A DNA stretch of 64,000 bases from NCBI GenBank assembly GCA_944386685.1, contig CALXCA010000007.1:1-64000 (forward strand), in the 5' to 3' direction. Below the pieces are notes generated by a model that saw only the letters and a list, made by a program, of their open reading frames with translations, was not told where the DNA came from and did not search any database. Numbering within the stretch: the stretch's first letter is position 1; every line of letters starts with the position of its first letter. The stretch comes from an uncultured Clostridia bacterium. GTDB taxonomy: Bacteria; Bacillota; Clostridia; TANB77; CAG-508. Positions 38,014 through 47,346 of this stretch are shown here, piece after piece. Both the position numbers and the translations under genes were made by a program.

Positions 38014-38955
38014 ATGAAAATAGGAATAGATATTGGCGGAAGCCATATAGGAATAGGTTTAATTGATGATAAAGGTATAATTATTGATAAAGAAGAAAGA
38101 TATATTATAAATAGTTCTGAGAAAAGTACACAATTAGAAATAAAACAAGAGAATTTAAAACAAGAACTAGAAGAATTTATAATAAATAAAATAAACCAAT
38201 ATAAACAAACAATAAAAATAGAAAATGTTGGAATAGCTGTACCTGGTACAGTTAATAAAACTACAATTATAAGGGCAGTAAACCTAGATTTAGAAAATTA
38301 TAATATAGCTCAAATTCTTGAAGAAAAAACAAATGTAAGAGTACATTTAAGAAATGATGCCAAATGTTCTGCTTTAGCAGAACTAAAATATGGAAATTTA
38401 AAAGGATATGAAAATGGAATGTTCTTATGTATAGGAACAGGAATTGGTGGAGCTATAGTATATAATGGAAAAGTTTTAGAAGCCAAAAATGTTCCTGGAT
38501 ATGAATTTAGCCATATGATAATCCAAAAAAATGGAATTCAATGTAATTGCGGAAAAAGAGGCTGTTTTGAAGCATATTCTAGTATAAAAAGATTTAAAGA
38601 AAAAATAGCAAAAGAATTTTGTTTAGATAATTTAAATAATAATTATATAAAAGAATTTATTATAAATAATTTAAATGATGTAAGATTAAGATACATTATA
38701 AGCCAATATATAGAAAATCTTGCAATAGGAATTTCCAATTTAATTAATATTTTTGAACCAGAAATAATTGTATTTGGAGGAGGATTTGTTGACTATAGTG
38801 ACATTTTATTAGAACCATTAAAACAACAAATTTTAACAACAAATTTGCTTTTTAACAAAAGAGATGATATAATTTTAAAGCTTGCAAAATTAGGAAATGA
38901 TGCAGGTATTATAGGTGCATCTTTAAATGACAAAACACCTATATTTAATGAATAA
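38014..38955 (+). CDS. ROK family sugar kinase (glucokinase-like)
   Basis: A 313-aa cytosolic kinase: the phosphate-binding loop GIDIGGSHIGIG, catalytic region LRNDAKCSALAE, GTGIGGAIV, and the ROK zinc motif CNCGKRGCFEAY. The likely substrate is glucose or another hexose; the sequence alone does not decide. It lies 30 bp before mtaB with the same orientation. Confidence 0.88.
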   Translation: MKIGIDIGGSHIGIGLIDDKGIIIDKEERYIINSSEKSTQLEIKQENLKQELEEFIINKINQYKQTIKIENVGIAVPGTVNKTTIIRAVNLDLENYNIAQILEEKTNVRVHLRNDAKCSALAELKYGNLKGYENGMFLCIGTGIGGAIVYNGKVLEAKNVPGYEFSHMIIQKNGIQCNCGKRGCFEAYSSIKRFKEKIAKEFCLDNLNNNYIKEFIINNLNDVRLRYIISQYIENLAIGISNLINIFEPEIIVFGGGFVDYSDILLEPLKQQILTTNLLFNKRDDIILKLAKLGNDAGIIGASLNDKTPIFNE

Positions 38956-38985
38956 ATTTATCATTTAAAAGGAAAGTGGAAATTA

Positions 38986-40300
38986 ATGAATAAAGAACAA
39001 AATAATATATCATTTATTACATTACGGATGTAAAGTAAACCAATATGAAACAAATGGAATGATTCAAAAATTTAAAGAAAAAGGATATAATGTGGTAGAT
39101 AGTAACAAAGAAATATCAGACATATGTATTATAAATACTTGTACAGTAACAAATATTGCAGATAGAAAATCTAGACAAGCATTAAGAAAAGTAAAGGAAA
39201 AAAATAAAAACGCAATTATTGTTGCAACAGGGTGCTATGCACAAACATATAAAGAAGAACTAGAAAAAATGCCAGAAATAGACTTAGTTCTTGGAAACGA
39301 GGAAAAAAAAGACATTGTTAATTATATAGAAAAATTTATAGAAACACATAAAAAAATAATTTCTGTAAAAGACATTTCTACTCAAAAAAAATTTGACGAA
39401 TTAGGAGAAGTTTCTTATACAGAAAAAACCAGAGCAGTAATAAAAGTACAAGATGGATGTAATCAGTTTTGTTCATATTGTATAATACCATATGCAAGAG
39501 GTAGAATTCGCAGTAGAAAAATTGAAAATGTAATTAGTGAAATAGAAAAAATTGCTAAAAATGGAATAAAAGAAGTTGTTATTACAGGAATACATCTTTC
39601 ATCATATGGAAAAGATTTTGAAGAAAATATAGGTTTAATAGATTTATTAGAAGAAATAAATAAAATAGATGGAATTTTACGTATAAGATTAGGGTCATTA
39701 GAACCTAAAATAATAACAGAAGATTTTATGAAAAGATTAATTAAATTAGAAAAAATTTGTCATTCTTTTCACTTATCATTACAAAGTGGATGTGATGAAA
39801 CACTTAAAAGAATGAATAGAAAATATACAACAAACGAATTTTTAGAAATAACAGAAATTTTAAGAAAATACTATAAAGATGTAATACTTACAACAGACAT
39901 AATAGTTGGATTTCCTGGTGAAACAAAAGAAGAGTTTGAAAAAACATATGAATTTTTAAAAAAGATAAAATTTTATAAAACACATGTATTTCCATATTCA
40001 CCAAGAAAAGGTACAATTGCTGCTAAAATGCCAAACCAAATAACTGGTGATATAAAAAGTAAACGAAGTAAAAAATTAATAGAGTTATCAGATATAAACG
40101 AAAAAAATTACAATGACAAATTAATTGACGAAAATGTTGAAGTTCTATTTGAAGAACCAAAAGGTGGATATATAAAAGGACATACTCAAAATTTTATTTT
40201 AGTTAAATGTAAAACAGACGAAAATTTTGAAAATCAAATAAAAAAAGTTAAAATAATAGGAGCAGAAACTGAGGCTGTTATAGGAGAAATATATAATTAA
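38986..40300 (+). CDS. mtaB: tRNA (t6A37) methylthiotransferase MtaB, interrupted by TTACGGA (+1)
   Basis: Radical-SAM enzyme that converts t6A37 to ms2t6A37 in tRNA reading ANN codons. The ATG at 38986 (after AAAGGAAAGTGG) starts MNKEQNNISFITL and then meets CGG ATG TAA. Skipping one base in TTA-C-GGA (39022-39028) restores ITL + GCKVNQYETNGMIQ, the conserved MtaB start. The rest is intact: NTCTVTNIADRKSRQ, ATGCYAQ, the cluster motif CNQFCSYC, and a C-terminal TRAM-like end; about 437 aa. The first iron-sulphur cysteine lies one codon after the shift site, so an unshifted start further down would be inactive. Confidence 0.85.
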
Positions 40301-40517
40301 AAATAATAGGAAATTTTATGGGAAAAATTTTTGTTAAATAGGAAACAATATGAAACTTTTAATATATATAAGTTAGGAAAAATTAATTTTGCAAATTATA
40401 AAAAACGTAATATAATTGTAATAAAAATTTAATATAAATATACTTGCAAAATTATTTTAAATATTATATAAATAAAATAGAATTTTATATATTTAAATTA
40501 CAAAGGAGGAAATAAAT

Positions 40518-41009
40518 ATGGCAAATATAGAAGATATTTCTGGAGTATATGGTGGAGTTAATGTTGGAAATAATACACAACCAAATGAAGAAAAATCTGG
40601 AGTATATAGTACTACAAATTTTAATAATGAATTAAATGGTGAAACTGCAAATAATGCAATAAATTCTGGAGTTTATGGAAGTGTAGAAACTAATGGAAAT
40701 GCTACAAATACAGGAGTTTATGGCAATATTGGAATAGATCTAAATAATAACTCAAATTCTACAGGAAATACAACAAGTTCTGAAAATGCTGATAATTTAA
40801 TAACAGTAGGTACAAATTTACCTGCAAAAACTGGATTTTGGAATAAAGTAAAATCTGTATTATTTAAAGAGATTAAAATTGAATTAAATCCATATGAACA
40901 AAAGATAGAAAAAGAAATTAATGACTTCTTACATCAAGAAATAACTTGGCAAAAAGTAAAAAATTTCTTATTCCAAGATATTAGCTTTGGAAAGAAAAAA
41001 AGCAATTAA
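40518..41009 (+). CDS. Hypothetical protein with repeated SGVY motifs
   Basis: A 163-aa cytosolic protein. The first half is low-complexity, Asn/Gly/Thr-rich, with the motif SGVYG repeated (SGVYGG, SGVYST, SGVYGS, TGVYGN) at intervals of about 20 residues. The second half is ordered (FWNKVKSVLFKEIKIELNPY, then EINDFLHQEITWQKVKNFLF) and looks like two related helical repeats. No signal peptide. I do not recognise the family; the repeats could be short binding motifs displayed on a flexible arm. Confidence 0.7.
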   Translation: MANIEDISGVYGGVNVGNNTQPNEEKSGVYSTTNFNNELNGETANNAINSGVYGSVETNGNATNTGVYGNIGIDLNNNSNSTGNTTSSENADNLITVGTNLPAKTGFWNKVKSVLFKEIKIELNPYEQKIEKEINDFLHQEITWQKVKNFLFQDISFGKKKSN

Positions 41010-41031
41010 AATTTTTTATTAGGGTCGGTCC

Positions 41032-41325
41032 CTTTTTGTGTTAGGGTCGGTCCCTTTTTTGTCTGGTGCCGGGTCTAAAACATACCATTATATAATTGTT
41101 TTGCAATACCGCGTAAGCGACCAAATGAGCGTAGCGAATGCGATTTGGAGCAACCTACATATCGAAATTCTTTTGTAGGTTGCGACACACAAGGTATAAA
41201 AAACAATTATATAATGGTATGTTTTAGACCCGGCACCAGACAAAAAAGGGACCGACCCCAACGCAAAAAGGGACCGACCCCAGCACAAAAAGGGACCGAC
41301 CCTAACACAAAAAAGGACCGACCCC
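41032..41325. mobile_element. Inverted-repeat element embedded in GACCGACCCC repeats
   Basis: 41043-41102 and 41200-41259 are reverse complements over about 60 bp with at most one mismatch (the inner 42 bp, from GTCTGGTGCCGGGTCTAAAA, match exactly). The arms include the GGTCGGTCCC repeats. The roughly 97-bp centre carries the segment shared with 12975-13008, a CGTAGCG motif and a hairpin GCAACCTACA/TGTAGGTTGC. Two reversed and four direct GACCGACC(C/T) cores flank it. No ORF of substance; a non-autonomous mobile or recombinogenic element. Confidence 0.8.
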
Positions 41326-41431
41326 AATAGAAAAATTAAAAAAAATAGCAAGAAAGTCTTGCTATTTTTTGAATTTTAAAGTAAAATATATAAGTCAAAA
41401 AAGAGAATAGTAAAAGAAAGGAAGAAAAATT

Positions 41432-42097
41432 ATGAATATTATTATGTTAGGTGCACAAGGAACAGGTAAAGGAACTGTTGCCGGAGAAATTAGTCAAAAC
41501 ACTGGAATGGTACAAATTTCAACAGGAGATATTTTTAGAAAAAATATAACAGAAAAAACACCACTAGGAATAGAGGCAGATAAATACATTTCACAAGGTA
41601 ATTTAGTTCCAGATGAAATTACAATACCAATGGTAGAAGATAGACTTACATGGGACGATGCTAAAAACGGAGTAATATTAGATGGTTTCCCAAGAACAAT
41701 AAAACAAGCAGAAGCTTTAGATAAAATATTAGAAGCAAAAGGAGAAAAAATAGATTTAGTAGTTAATTTAGTAACTCCAAAAGAAGAAATAATAGATAGA
41801 ATGTTAACAAGAAGAGTATGCACAAACCCAGATTGTAAAGCAACATATAATACAAAATTACATCCACCAAAAGTTGAAGGAATATGTGATAAATGTGGGG
41901 CTCCATTAAAACAAAGAGATGATGACTCTAATCCAGAAGCAATAAAAAGAAGATTAGAAATATATGAAGAAAAAACAAGTCCATTAGTAGAATATTACAA
42001 AAACAAAGGAGTATTAAGAACAGAAACAGTGAGTATATCTATAAATAGAATGGGAAAAGATGTTGCAAAAGATATTGTAGAATATATAAAAAAATAA
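41432..42097 (+). CDS. adk: Adenylate kinase
   Basis: Cytosolic kinase balancing ATP, ADP and AMP. 221 aa, long form with a zinc-binding LID (CTNPDCKATYN, CDKCGA). The P-loop is GAQGTGKGT instead of the commoner GAPGAGKGT; DGFPRT and RRLEIYEEKT are present. It heads adk-map-infA-rpmJ-rpsM-rpsK-rpsD-rpoA-rplQ, but secY, which usually precedes adk, is not here; the repeat element at 41032 is. Confidence 0.97.
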   Translation: MNIIMLGAQGTGKGTVAGEISQNTGMVQISTGDIFRKNITEKTPLGIEADKYISQGNLVPDEITIPMVEDRLTWDDAKNGVILDGFPRTIKQAEALDKILEAKGEKIDLVVNLVTPKEEIIDRMLTRRVCTNPDCKATYNTKLHPPKVEGICDKCGAPLKQRDDDSNPEAIKRRLEIYEEKTSPLVEYYKNKGVLRTETVSISINRMGKDVAKDIVEYIKK

Positions 42098-42232
42098 TCT
42101 ATATAAATAAAAAATATAGTAAAAATGAACAAATAAATTATAAAAAAATAGTAGAAATAAATTGTATAAATTATAAAAAATAGTAAAAATAAACAAACAA
42201 GCTTTAAAATTAGAAAGGAAGCAAAAATTATA

Positions 42233-43003
42233 ATGGTAACAATAAAGTCAAAAAGAGAAATAGAACTAATGAGAGAAGCAGGTAGAGTAACGGCTTTAAC
42301 ACATAAAGCAATAGAAGAAGCAATAAAACCAGGAATGACTACAGCAGAATTAGACAGAATTGCAGAAGAAACAATGAAGAAAAATGGAGCAATATCAGCA
42401 GAAAAAGGATATAATCCTGGAATAAAAGGTGTTCCACCATATCCTGCTGCAACATGTATTTCTATTAATGATGAAGTTATACATGGAGTTCCATCTAATA
42501 AAAGAATTATAAAAGATGGAGATATAGTAAGTATAGATTTAGTAGCATTAAAAAATGGATATAATGGTGATGCAGCAAGAACTTTGATGGTTGGAAATGT
42601 ATCAAAAGAAGCAAAAAGATTAGTAGAAGTAACAAAACAAGCATTTTTTGAAGGAATAAAATATGCAAAAGTAGGAAATAGAATAGGAGACATTTCTCAT
42701 GCAATAGGAGAATATGTAAAATCACAAGGATATTCTGTTGTAAGAGAATTTGAAGGACACGGAATTGGAAAAGACATGCATGAAGAACCAGAAATACCAA
42801 ATTACGGTAAAGCTGGTAGAGGAATAAGACTTGAACCAGGAATGACACTTGCCATAGAACCAATGGTAATTGCAGGAAAACCTAACATTTTAGAATTAGA
42901 TGATGGATGGACAATTGTTACAGAAGATGGCAGTTTATCAGCACATTATGAAAATACAATTTTAATTACAGAAAATGAGCCAGAAATATTGACAATCATT
43001 TAA
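42233..43003 (+). CDS. map: Methionine aminopeptidase, type I
   Basis: Removes the initiator methionine from nascent proteins. 256 aa, with metal ligands in DLVALKNGYNGDAART, GHGIGKDMHEEP and the final glutamates (AIEPMV; TEDGSLSAHYENT). Directly downstream of adk as in the canonical order. ATG after GAAAGGAAG. Confidence 0.97.
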   Translation: MVTIKSKREIELMREAGRVTALTHKAIEEAIKPGMTTAELDRIAEETMKKNGAISAEKGYNPGIKGVPPYPAATCISINDEVIHGVPSNKRIIKDGDIVSIDLVALKNGYNGDAARTLMVGNVSKEAKRLVEVTKQAFFEGIKYAKVGNRIGDISHAIGEYVKSQGYSVVREFEGHGIGKDMHEEPEIPNYGKAGRGIRLEPGMTLAIEPMVIAGKPNILELDDGWTIVTEDGSLSAHYENTILITENEPEILTII

Positions 43004-43117
43004 AAATGTTATATAATAAATGAGTTAAAACCAGATTTTTAACAAAAACTGGTAAAAGAGAAATAAAAATCTATATGTTTTATAGATCTTATGTTTTCTT
43101 TAAAAGGAGGAAGAATC

Positions 43118-43336
43118 TTGGCAAAGGAAGATGTTATAGAAGTAGAAGGAATAGTAGTAGAAACACTACCTAATACAAATTTTAAAGTAGAACTTGAAAA
43201 TGGACACCAAATATTAGCTCATATTTCAGGAAAATTAAGAATGAATTATATAAAAATATTACCAGGAGATAAAGTAAAAGTAGAACTATCACCATATGAT
43301 TTAACAAGAGGAAGAATCACATGGAGAGCAAAATAA
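43118..43336 (+). CDS. infA: Translation initiation factor IF-1
   Basis: A 72-aa OB-fold protein binding the 30S A site. It starts [19 protein letters not shown] and contains [19 protein letters not shown] and [10 protein letters not shown]. The start codon is TTG at 43118, with AAAGGAGGAAG upstream; an ATG at 43091 lies before that site. Confidence 0.96.
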   Translation: MAKEDVIEVEGIVVETLPNTNFKVELENGHQILAHISGKLRMNYIKILPGDKVKVELSPYDLTRGRITWRAK

Positions 43337-43485
43337 AGAAAATATCAAATTAACCCAATATATAAATATTTTTGTTTAAGAACTATAAAGAGTTAGAATT
43401 CAAGATATTCTTTATAATAATATTAGATATAATGTGTAAAGATATATCTAAAAAAGTTCTCGAACAATTTAAGGAGGTGCAAAAA

Positions 43486-43599
43486 ATGAAAGTTAGACCA
43501 TCAGTAAAGAAAATGTGTGATAAATGCAAAGTAATAAAAAGAAAAGGTGTAATTAGAGTTATTTGTGAAAACCCTAAACACAAACAAAGACAAGGTTAA
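43486..43599 (+). CDS. rpmJ: Ribosomal protein L36
   Basis: Smallest 50S protein, 37 aa: [20 protein letters not shown], then [12 protein letters not shown], with the zinc-binding Cys/His set. The ATG follows AAGGAGGTG. Longer upstream starts in the same frame have no L36 homology. Confidence 0.97.
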   Translation: MKVRPSVKKMCDKCKVIKRKGVIRVICENPKHKQRQG

Positions 43600-43611
43600 T
43601 TCCTTAAGTTT

Positions 43612-43716
43612 ATAACACAAATAAGGTAGCGGCTGTAAAACAATATAGTTAACCTATTTAGCACTTAAGCTAAATGTACAAAACATGTTGTTTACTTATC
43701 TAATTTGTGTTTATAT
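43612..43716 (+). ncRNA. Candidate structured RNA between rpmJ and rpsM
   Basis: Nested pairing: outer ACACAAAT (43615) with ATTTGTGT (43703), a second stem GTAAAACAA with TTGTTTAC-like sequence (about 43635 and 43687), and an inner perfect hairpin TTTAGC-ACTTAA-GCTAAA (about 43667). The intergenic region is about 305 bp, long for this operon. It may be an autoregulatory ribosomal-protein leader or a processing site; no known family was recognised. Confidence 0.5.
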
Positions 43717-43904
43717 ATATGTCCAAAATTAATTTTAAAGATCTATTAATAAATAGATGCATTTCACCTTTAAAAAAGATTAGGACAAAATAATACAATA
43801 AAAATAAAAAATTGGAAAAATAAATTTTGATATTTATTTAAATGTTAAAAAAGTCAAAAAAATTTTTTCAAAAAAAGAAAATTAATTTGGAGGTGCAAAA
43901 AAAC

Positions 43905-44282
43905 ATGGCTCGTATAGCAGGAGTAGACTTACCTAAAGACAAGAGAGTTGAGATAGGACTTACATATATATATGGTATAGGAGTAACTAGCTCAAACAAA
44001 ATATTAGAAAAAGCTGGAGTAAATCCAGATACAAGAGTAAAAGACTTAACTGATGATGAAGTTAATAGTATAAGAAAAATTATTGACGAATCATATAAAG
44101 TTGAGGGAGATTTAAGAAGAGAAGTAGCTCTTAATATAAAAAGACTTACAGAAATTGGATGCTACAGAGGATTAAGACATAGAAGAGGACTTCCAGTTAG
44201 AGGACAAAGAACAAAAACTAATGCTCGTACAAGAAAAGGTCCAAGAAAATTAGTAAGCAGATCTAAAAAAGAAACAAAATAG
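43905..44282 (+). CDS. rpsM: Ribosomal protein S13
   Basis: A 125-aa 30S head protein: [20 protein letters not shown], ...[20 protein letters not shown] and a basic tail. The ATG at 43905 is preceded by GGAGGTG; the frame extends further upstream without homology. Confidence 0.97.
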   Translation: MARIAGVDLPKDKRVEIGLTYIYGIGVTSSNKILEKAGVNPDTRVKDLTDDEVNSIRKIIDESYKVEGDLRREVALNIKRLTEIGCYRGLRHRRGLPVRGQRTKTNARTRKGPRKLVSRSKKETK

Positions 44283-44337
44283 ACTTGAATAAATATTAAA
44301 TTTAAATTCTCAAATTTAAGGAGGGAAATAAATAAAA

Positions 44338-44736
44338 ATGGCTAATAAAAATGTTGCAAAAAAAACTGTAGCTAGAAGAAATAGAAAAAACATTGATAAA
44401 GGTGCAGCTCATATTCATTCTAGTTTTAATAACACAATAGTAACAATTACAGATATAAATGGAAATACTATATCATGGGGAAGTGCTGGAGGACAAGGCT
44501 TTAAAGGTTCAAGAAAAAGTACACCATTTGCAGCTGGAGAAGTTGCTGAAAAAGCAGCAAAAGCAGCAATGGAACACGGACTAAAAACAGTAGAAGTATA
44601 TGTAAAAGGACCAGGAGCTGGTAGAGAATCTGCAATAAGATCTTTACAATCAGCAGGATTAGAAATTAGTAGCATTAAAGATGTTACACCAATCCCACAC
44701 AATGGATGTAGACCACCAAAAAGAAGAAGAGTATAA
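44338..44736 (+). CDS. rpsK: Ribosomal protein S11
   Basis: A 132-aa 30S platform protein: [36 protein letters not shown], and the basic C-terminus [19 protein letters not shown] before the ATG. Followed by about 245 bp of featureless A/T-rich DNA before rpsD. Confidence 0.97.
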   Translation: MANKNVAKKTVARRNRKNIDKGAAHIHSSFNNTIVTITDINGNTISWGSAGGQGFKGSRKSTPFAAGEVAEKAAKAAMEHGLKTVEVYVKGPGAGRESAIRSLQSAGLEISSIKDVTPIPHNGCRPPKRRRV

Positions 44737-44983
44737 TTTTTAATATAAATTATATTTTAAATTCTATTTGTAATTCAATTACAAAAATATTAAATTATAT
44801 TTAATAAAAAAAGAAAAATAATTTACAAATAAGTAAACTATAAAATTAATATTTTTATGTAAAAAATTAAAATTAAATAACCAAAAAAATATATTTTATA
44901 TAAAAATAAAATTATAATAAAATTATAAAAATTCGAGAAAAGAAAATAAATACAAAAAAATTATGAAAGAGGTGTAAAAAAAG

Positions 44984-45610
44984 ATGGCACGTTATACAGA
45001 CGAACAATGTCGTATTTGCCGTAGAGAAGGACAAAAATTGTTCTTAAAAGGTTCAAGATGTTATTCTGATAAATGCAGTATTTCTAGAAGAAATTATGCA
45101 CCAGGACAACATGGACAAAAAAGAGCGAAACTTTCTGAATACGGAACTCAATTAAGAGAAAAACAAAAAACAAAATCATATTATGGAGTAGGAGAAAAAC
45201 AATTTAGAGGTTATTTTGAAATGGCATCTAATAAAAAAGGAATAACAGGTGAAAATCTATTACAAATATTAGAAAGCAGATTAGATAATGTTGTATATAG
45301 ATTAGGATTTGGAGCTTCAAGAGCTCAAGCAAGACAACTTGTTAACCATGGTCAATTTGCTGTAAATGGACACAAAGTTGATATTCCATCTTATTTAGTT
45401 AAAGCAGGAGATGTTATAACAGTAAGAGAAAACAAAAAAGATAATGGAGCAATAAAAGCAAATATAGAAGTAAATTCAGCCAGACCAGTTCCAGCTTGGT
45501 TAGAATTAAATAGTGAAAATTTAAGTGGTAAAGTAATAAGATTAGCATCTAGAGAAGATGTTGATATTCCAGTCGAAGAGCATTTAATAGTAGAGCTTTA
45601 CTCTAAATAG
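44984..45610 (+). CDS. rpsD: Ribosomal protein S4
   Basis: A 208-aa primary rRNA-binding protein of the 30S subunit. It retains the four zinc-binding cysteines at the N-terminus (CRICRREG, then CYSDKC) and the S4 domain ([25 protein letters not shown]). In Bacillus rpsD is elsewhere; here it lies between rpsK and rpoA, as in most Clostridia. Confidence 0.97.
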   Translation: MARYTDEQCRICRREGQKLFLKGSRCYSDKCSISRRNYAPGQHGQKRAKLSEYGTQLREKQKTKSYYGVGEKQFRGYFEMASNKKGITGENLLQILESRLDNVVYRLGFGASRAQARQLVNHGQFAVNGHKVDIPSYLVKAGDVITVRENKKDNGAIKANIEVNSARPVPAWLELNSENLSGKVIRLASREDVDIPVEEHLIVELYSK

Positions 45611-45633
45611 TTTTTAAATATTAGGAGGTAGAA

Positions 45634-46581
45634 ATGATAGAATTTGAAAAGCCAAATATTGAATGTCTAGAGGTTGATGATAACAAAAATTACGCAAAAT
45701 TTGTATGTGAACCATTAGAAAGAGGATATGGTGTTACAATAGGAAATTCATTAAGAAGAATATTACTATCATCTTTAACAGGATGTGCAATAACAAGTGT
45801 AAAAATAGATGGAGTTTTACATGAATTTTCAAGCATACCAAATGTTGTAGAAGATGTACCAGAAATTATATTAAACTTAAAAAATGTAAGATTAAAATTT
45901 TCTGAGAATGAAGAAAAAGTTATGAGAATTAACTTTAAAGGAGAAGGAGAAGTTACAGCAGGAGATATAGTAACAGATGGAACTGTAGAAGTACTAAACC
46001 CAGATTTACATATAGCTACAGTTGCAGAAGGTGGACAATTAATTATGGAATTAACTGCTGATATGGGTAGAGGATATACTCCTTCAGAAAAAAATAAGAA
46101 ACCAAACCAAGACATATCTGTGCTTCCAATAGATTCAATTTATACACCAGTAAAAAAAGTAAATTATCAAGTAAAGAACACAAGAGTAGGTCAAATGGTT
46201 GATTATGATAAATTAATTATAGAAGTATGGACAGATGGAAGTCTTAAAGCACATGAAGCATTAAGTCTAGCAGCAAAAGTTATGACAGAACATCTAGAAT
46301 TATTTATAGATTTATCAGAAACAACAAAAAGTACACAAGTAATGGTAGAAAAAGAAGAATTCAAAAAAGAGAAAGTATTAGAAACTTCAATAGAAGAATT
46401 AGAATTATCTGTTCGTTCATTCAATTGTTTAAAAAGAGCAGGCATATCTACAGTTGAAGATTTAACAAATAAAACAGAAGATGAAATGATGAAAGTTAGA
46501 AATTTAGGAAAAAAATCATTAGATGAAGTTACAGAAAAATTACATTCATTAGGACTTAGTTTCAAAGAAGATGATGAATAA
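45634..46581 (+). CDS. rpoA: RNA polymerase subunit alpha
   Basis: A 315-aa protein: dimerisation domain ([29 protein letters not shown]) and C-terminal DNA-binding domain ([28 protein letters not shown]). AGGAGGTAG before the ATG, 23 bp after rpsD. Confidence 0.98.
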   Translation: MIEFEKPNIECLEVDDNKNYAKFVCEPLERGYGVTIGNSLRRILLSSLTGCAITSVKIDGVLHEFSSIPNVVEDVPEIILNLKNVRLKFSENEEKVMRINFKGEGEVTAGDIVTDGTVEVLNPDLHIATVAEGGQLIMELTADMGRGYTPSEKNKKPNQDISVLPIDSIYTPVKKVNYQVKNTRVGQMVDYDKLIIEVWTDGSLKAHEALSLAAKVMTEHLELFIDLSETTKSTQVMVEKEEFKKEKVLETSIEELELSVRSFNCLKRAGISTVEDLTNKTEDEMMKVRNLGKKSLDEVTEKLHSLGLSFKEDDE

Positions 46582-46605
46582 ATTTTATATAAAGAGGTGA
46601 AAAAA

Positions 46606-47115
46606 TTGGCTAGAAATAGAAAATTAGGTAGAACAACTGATATAAGAAATGCTATGTTAAAAACTTTAACAACAGATTTAATATTAAAAGGAAAAGTAGA
46701 AACAACTGAAGCAAGAGCAAAAGAAGTTAAAGCTATAGCAGATAGTATAATAGCATTAGCTGTAAAAGAAAAAGACAATTATGAAACAGTAGATGCTAAA
46801 ATAATAAAAGCAAAATTAGATTCAAAAGGAAATAAAGTTACAGAATTAACAAAAAGCAAAAACGGAAATGAATATTTAAAAGTAGTTAAAGAAGAAAAAA
46901 CAGAAAAAAGACAAAAAGATATGCCATCAAGACTAAATGCAAGAAGAAAAATAATGACAAAATTAAATAAAGTTGATGGAGTAGATGTAATGGCAAAATT
47001 ATTTAATGAAATTGCTCCAAAATATGAAGGAAGAGTTGGAGGATACACAAAAATAATTAAAGCTGGTCCTCGTAGAGGAGATTCAGCAGAAGTTGCTATA
47101 TTACAATTAATCTAG
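46606..47115 (+). CDS. rplQ: Ribosomal protein L17, with internal insertion
   Basis: 50S protein beginning MARNRKLGRTTDIRNAMLKT and ending GGYTKIIKAGPRRGDSAEVA. At 169 aa it is about 50 residues longer than typical bacterial L17 (113-130). The extra part is a Lys/Glu-rich segment at about residues 62-108. The TTG at 46606 is preferred to the GTG at 46597, which overlaps the AGAGGTG ribosome-binding site. Confidence 0.95.
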   Translation: MARNRKLGRTTDIRNAMLKTLTTDLILKGKVETTEARAKEVKAIADSIIALAVKEKDNYETVDAKIIKAKLDSKGNKVTELTKSKNGNEYLKVVKEEKTEKRQKDMPSRLNARRKIMTKLNKVDGVDVMAKLFNEIAPKYEGRVGGYTKIIKAGPRRGDSAEVAILQLI

Positions 47116-47133
47116 AAAATAAAAATTTATATT

Positions 47134-47234
47134 GTTATCAAGAGTGGTGGAGAGAACGGCTCGTAGAAACCACAGCAACCTACATTAAAGCAAGGTGCTA
47201 AAACCGTCAAAGCATTAGCTTTGAGTGATGATAA
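47134..47234 (+). promoter_or_regulatory. SAM-I (S-box) riboswitch
   Basis: Contains P1 (TTATCA/TGATAA), the kink-turn start AAGAGTGGTGGAG, GCAACC, AAGGTGCTAA and ACCGTCAAAGC in the S-box order. When S-adenosylmethionine is bound, the downstream terminator forms and shuts off metK. Confidence 0.95.
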
Positions 47235-47271
47235 AAAGAACTCATAGCAAGTGTTATGAGTTCTTTTTTGG
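47235..47271 (+). terminator. S-box controlled terminator
   Basis: AAGAACTCATA paired with TATGAGTTCTT, then TTTTT, directly after the riboswitch and about 75 bp before metK. Confidence 0.9.
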
Positions 47272-47346
47272 TTTATAGATAAATCCACTTGTAAAAAATC
47301 TAAATATATTATAAGGAGAATTGTTAATAAATTAACATAAAAAGAT

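Noticed and set aside
41145-41330. ORF of 61 codons across the inverted-repeat element
   Set aside because: It consists of palindromic and GACCGACCCC repeat sequence, has no ribosome-binding site and gives a simple-repeat peptide.
44737-44983. S4-binding leader before rpsD
   Set aside because: The gap is A/T-rich and shows no convincing stable stem; nothing could be supported.
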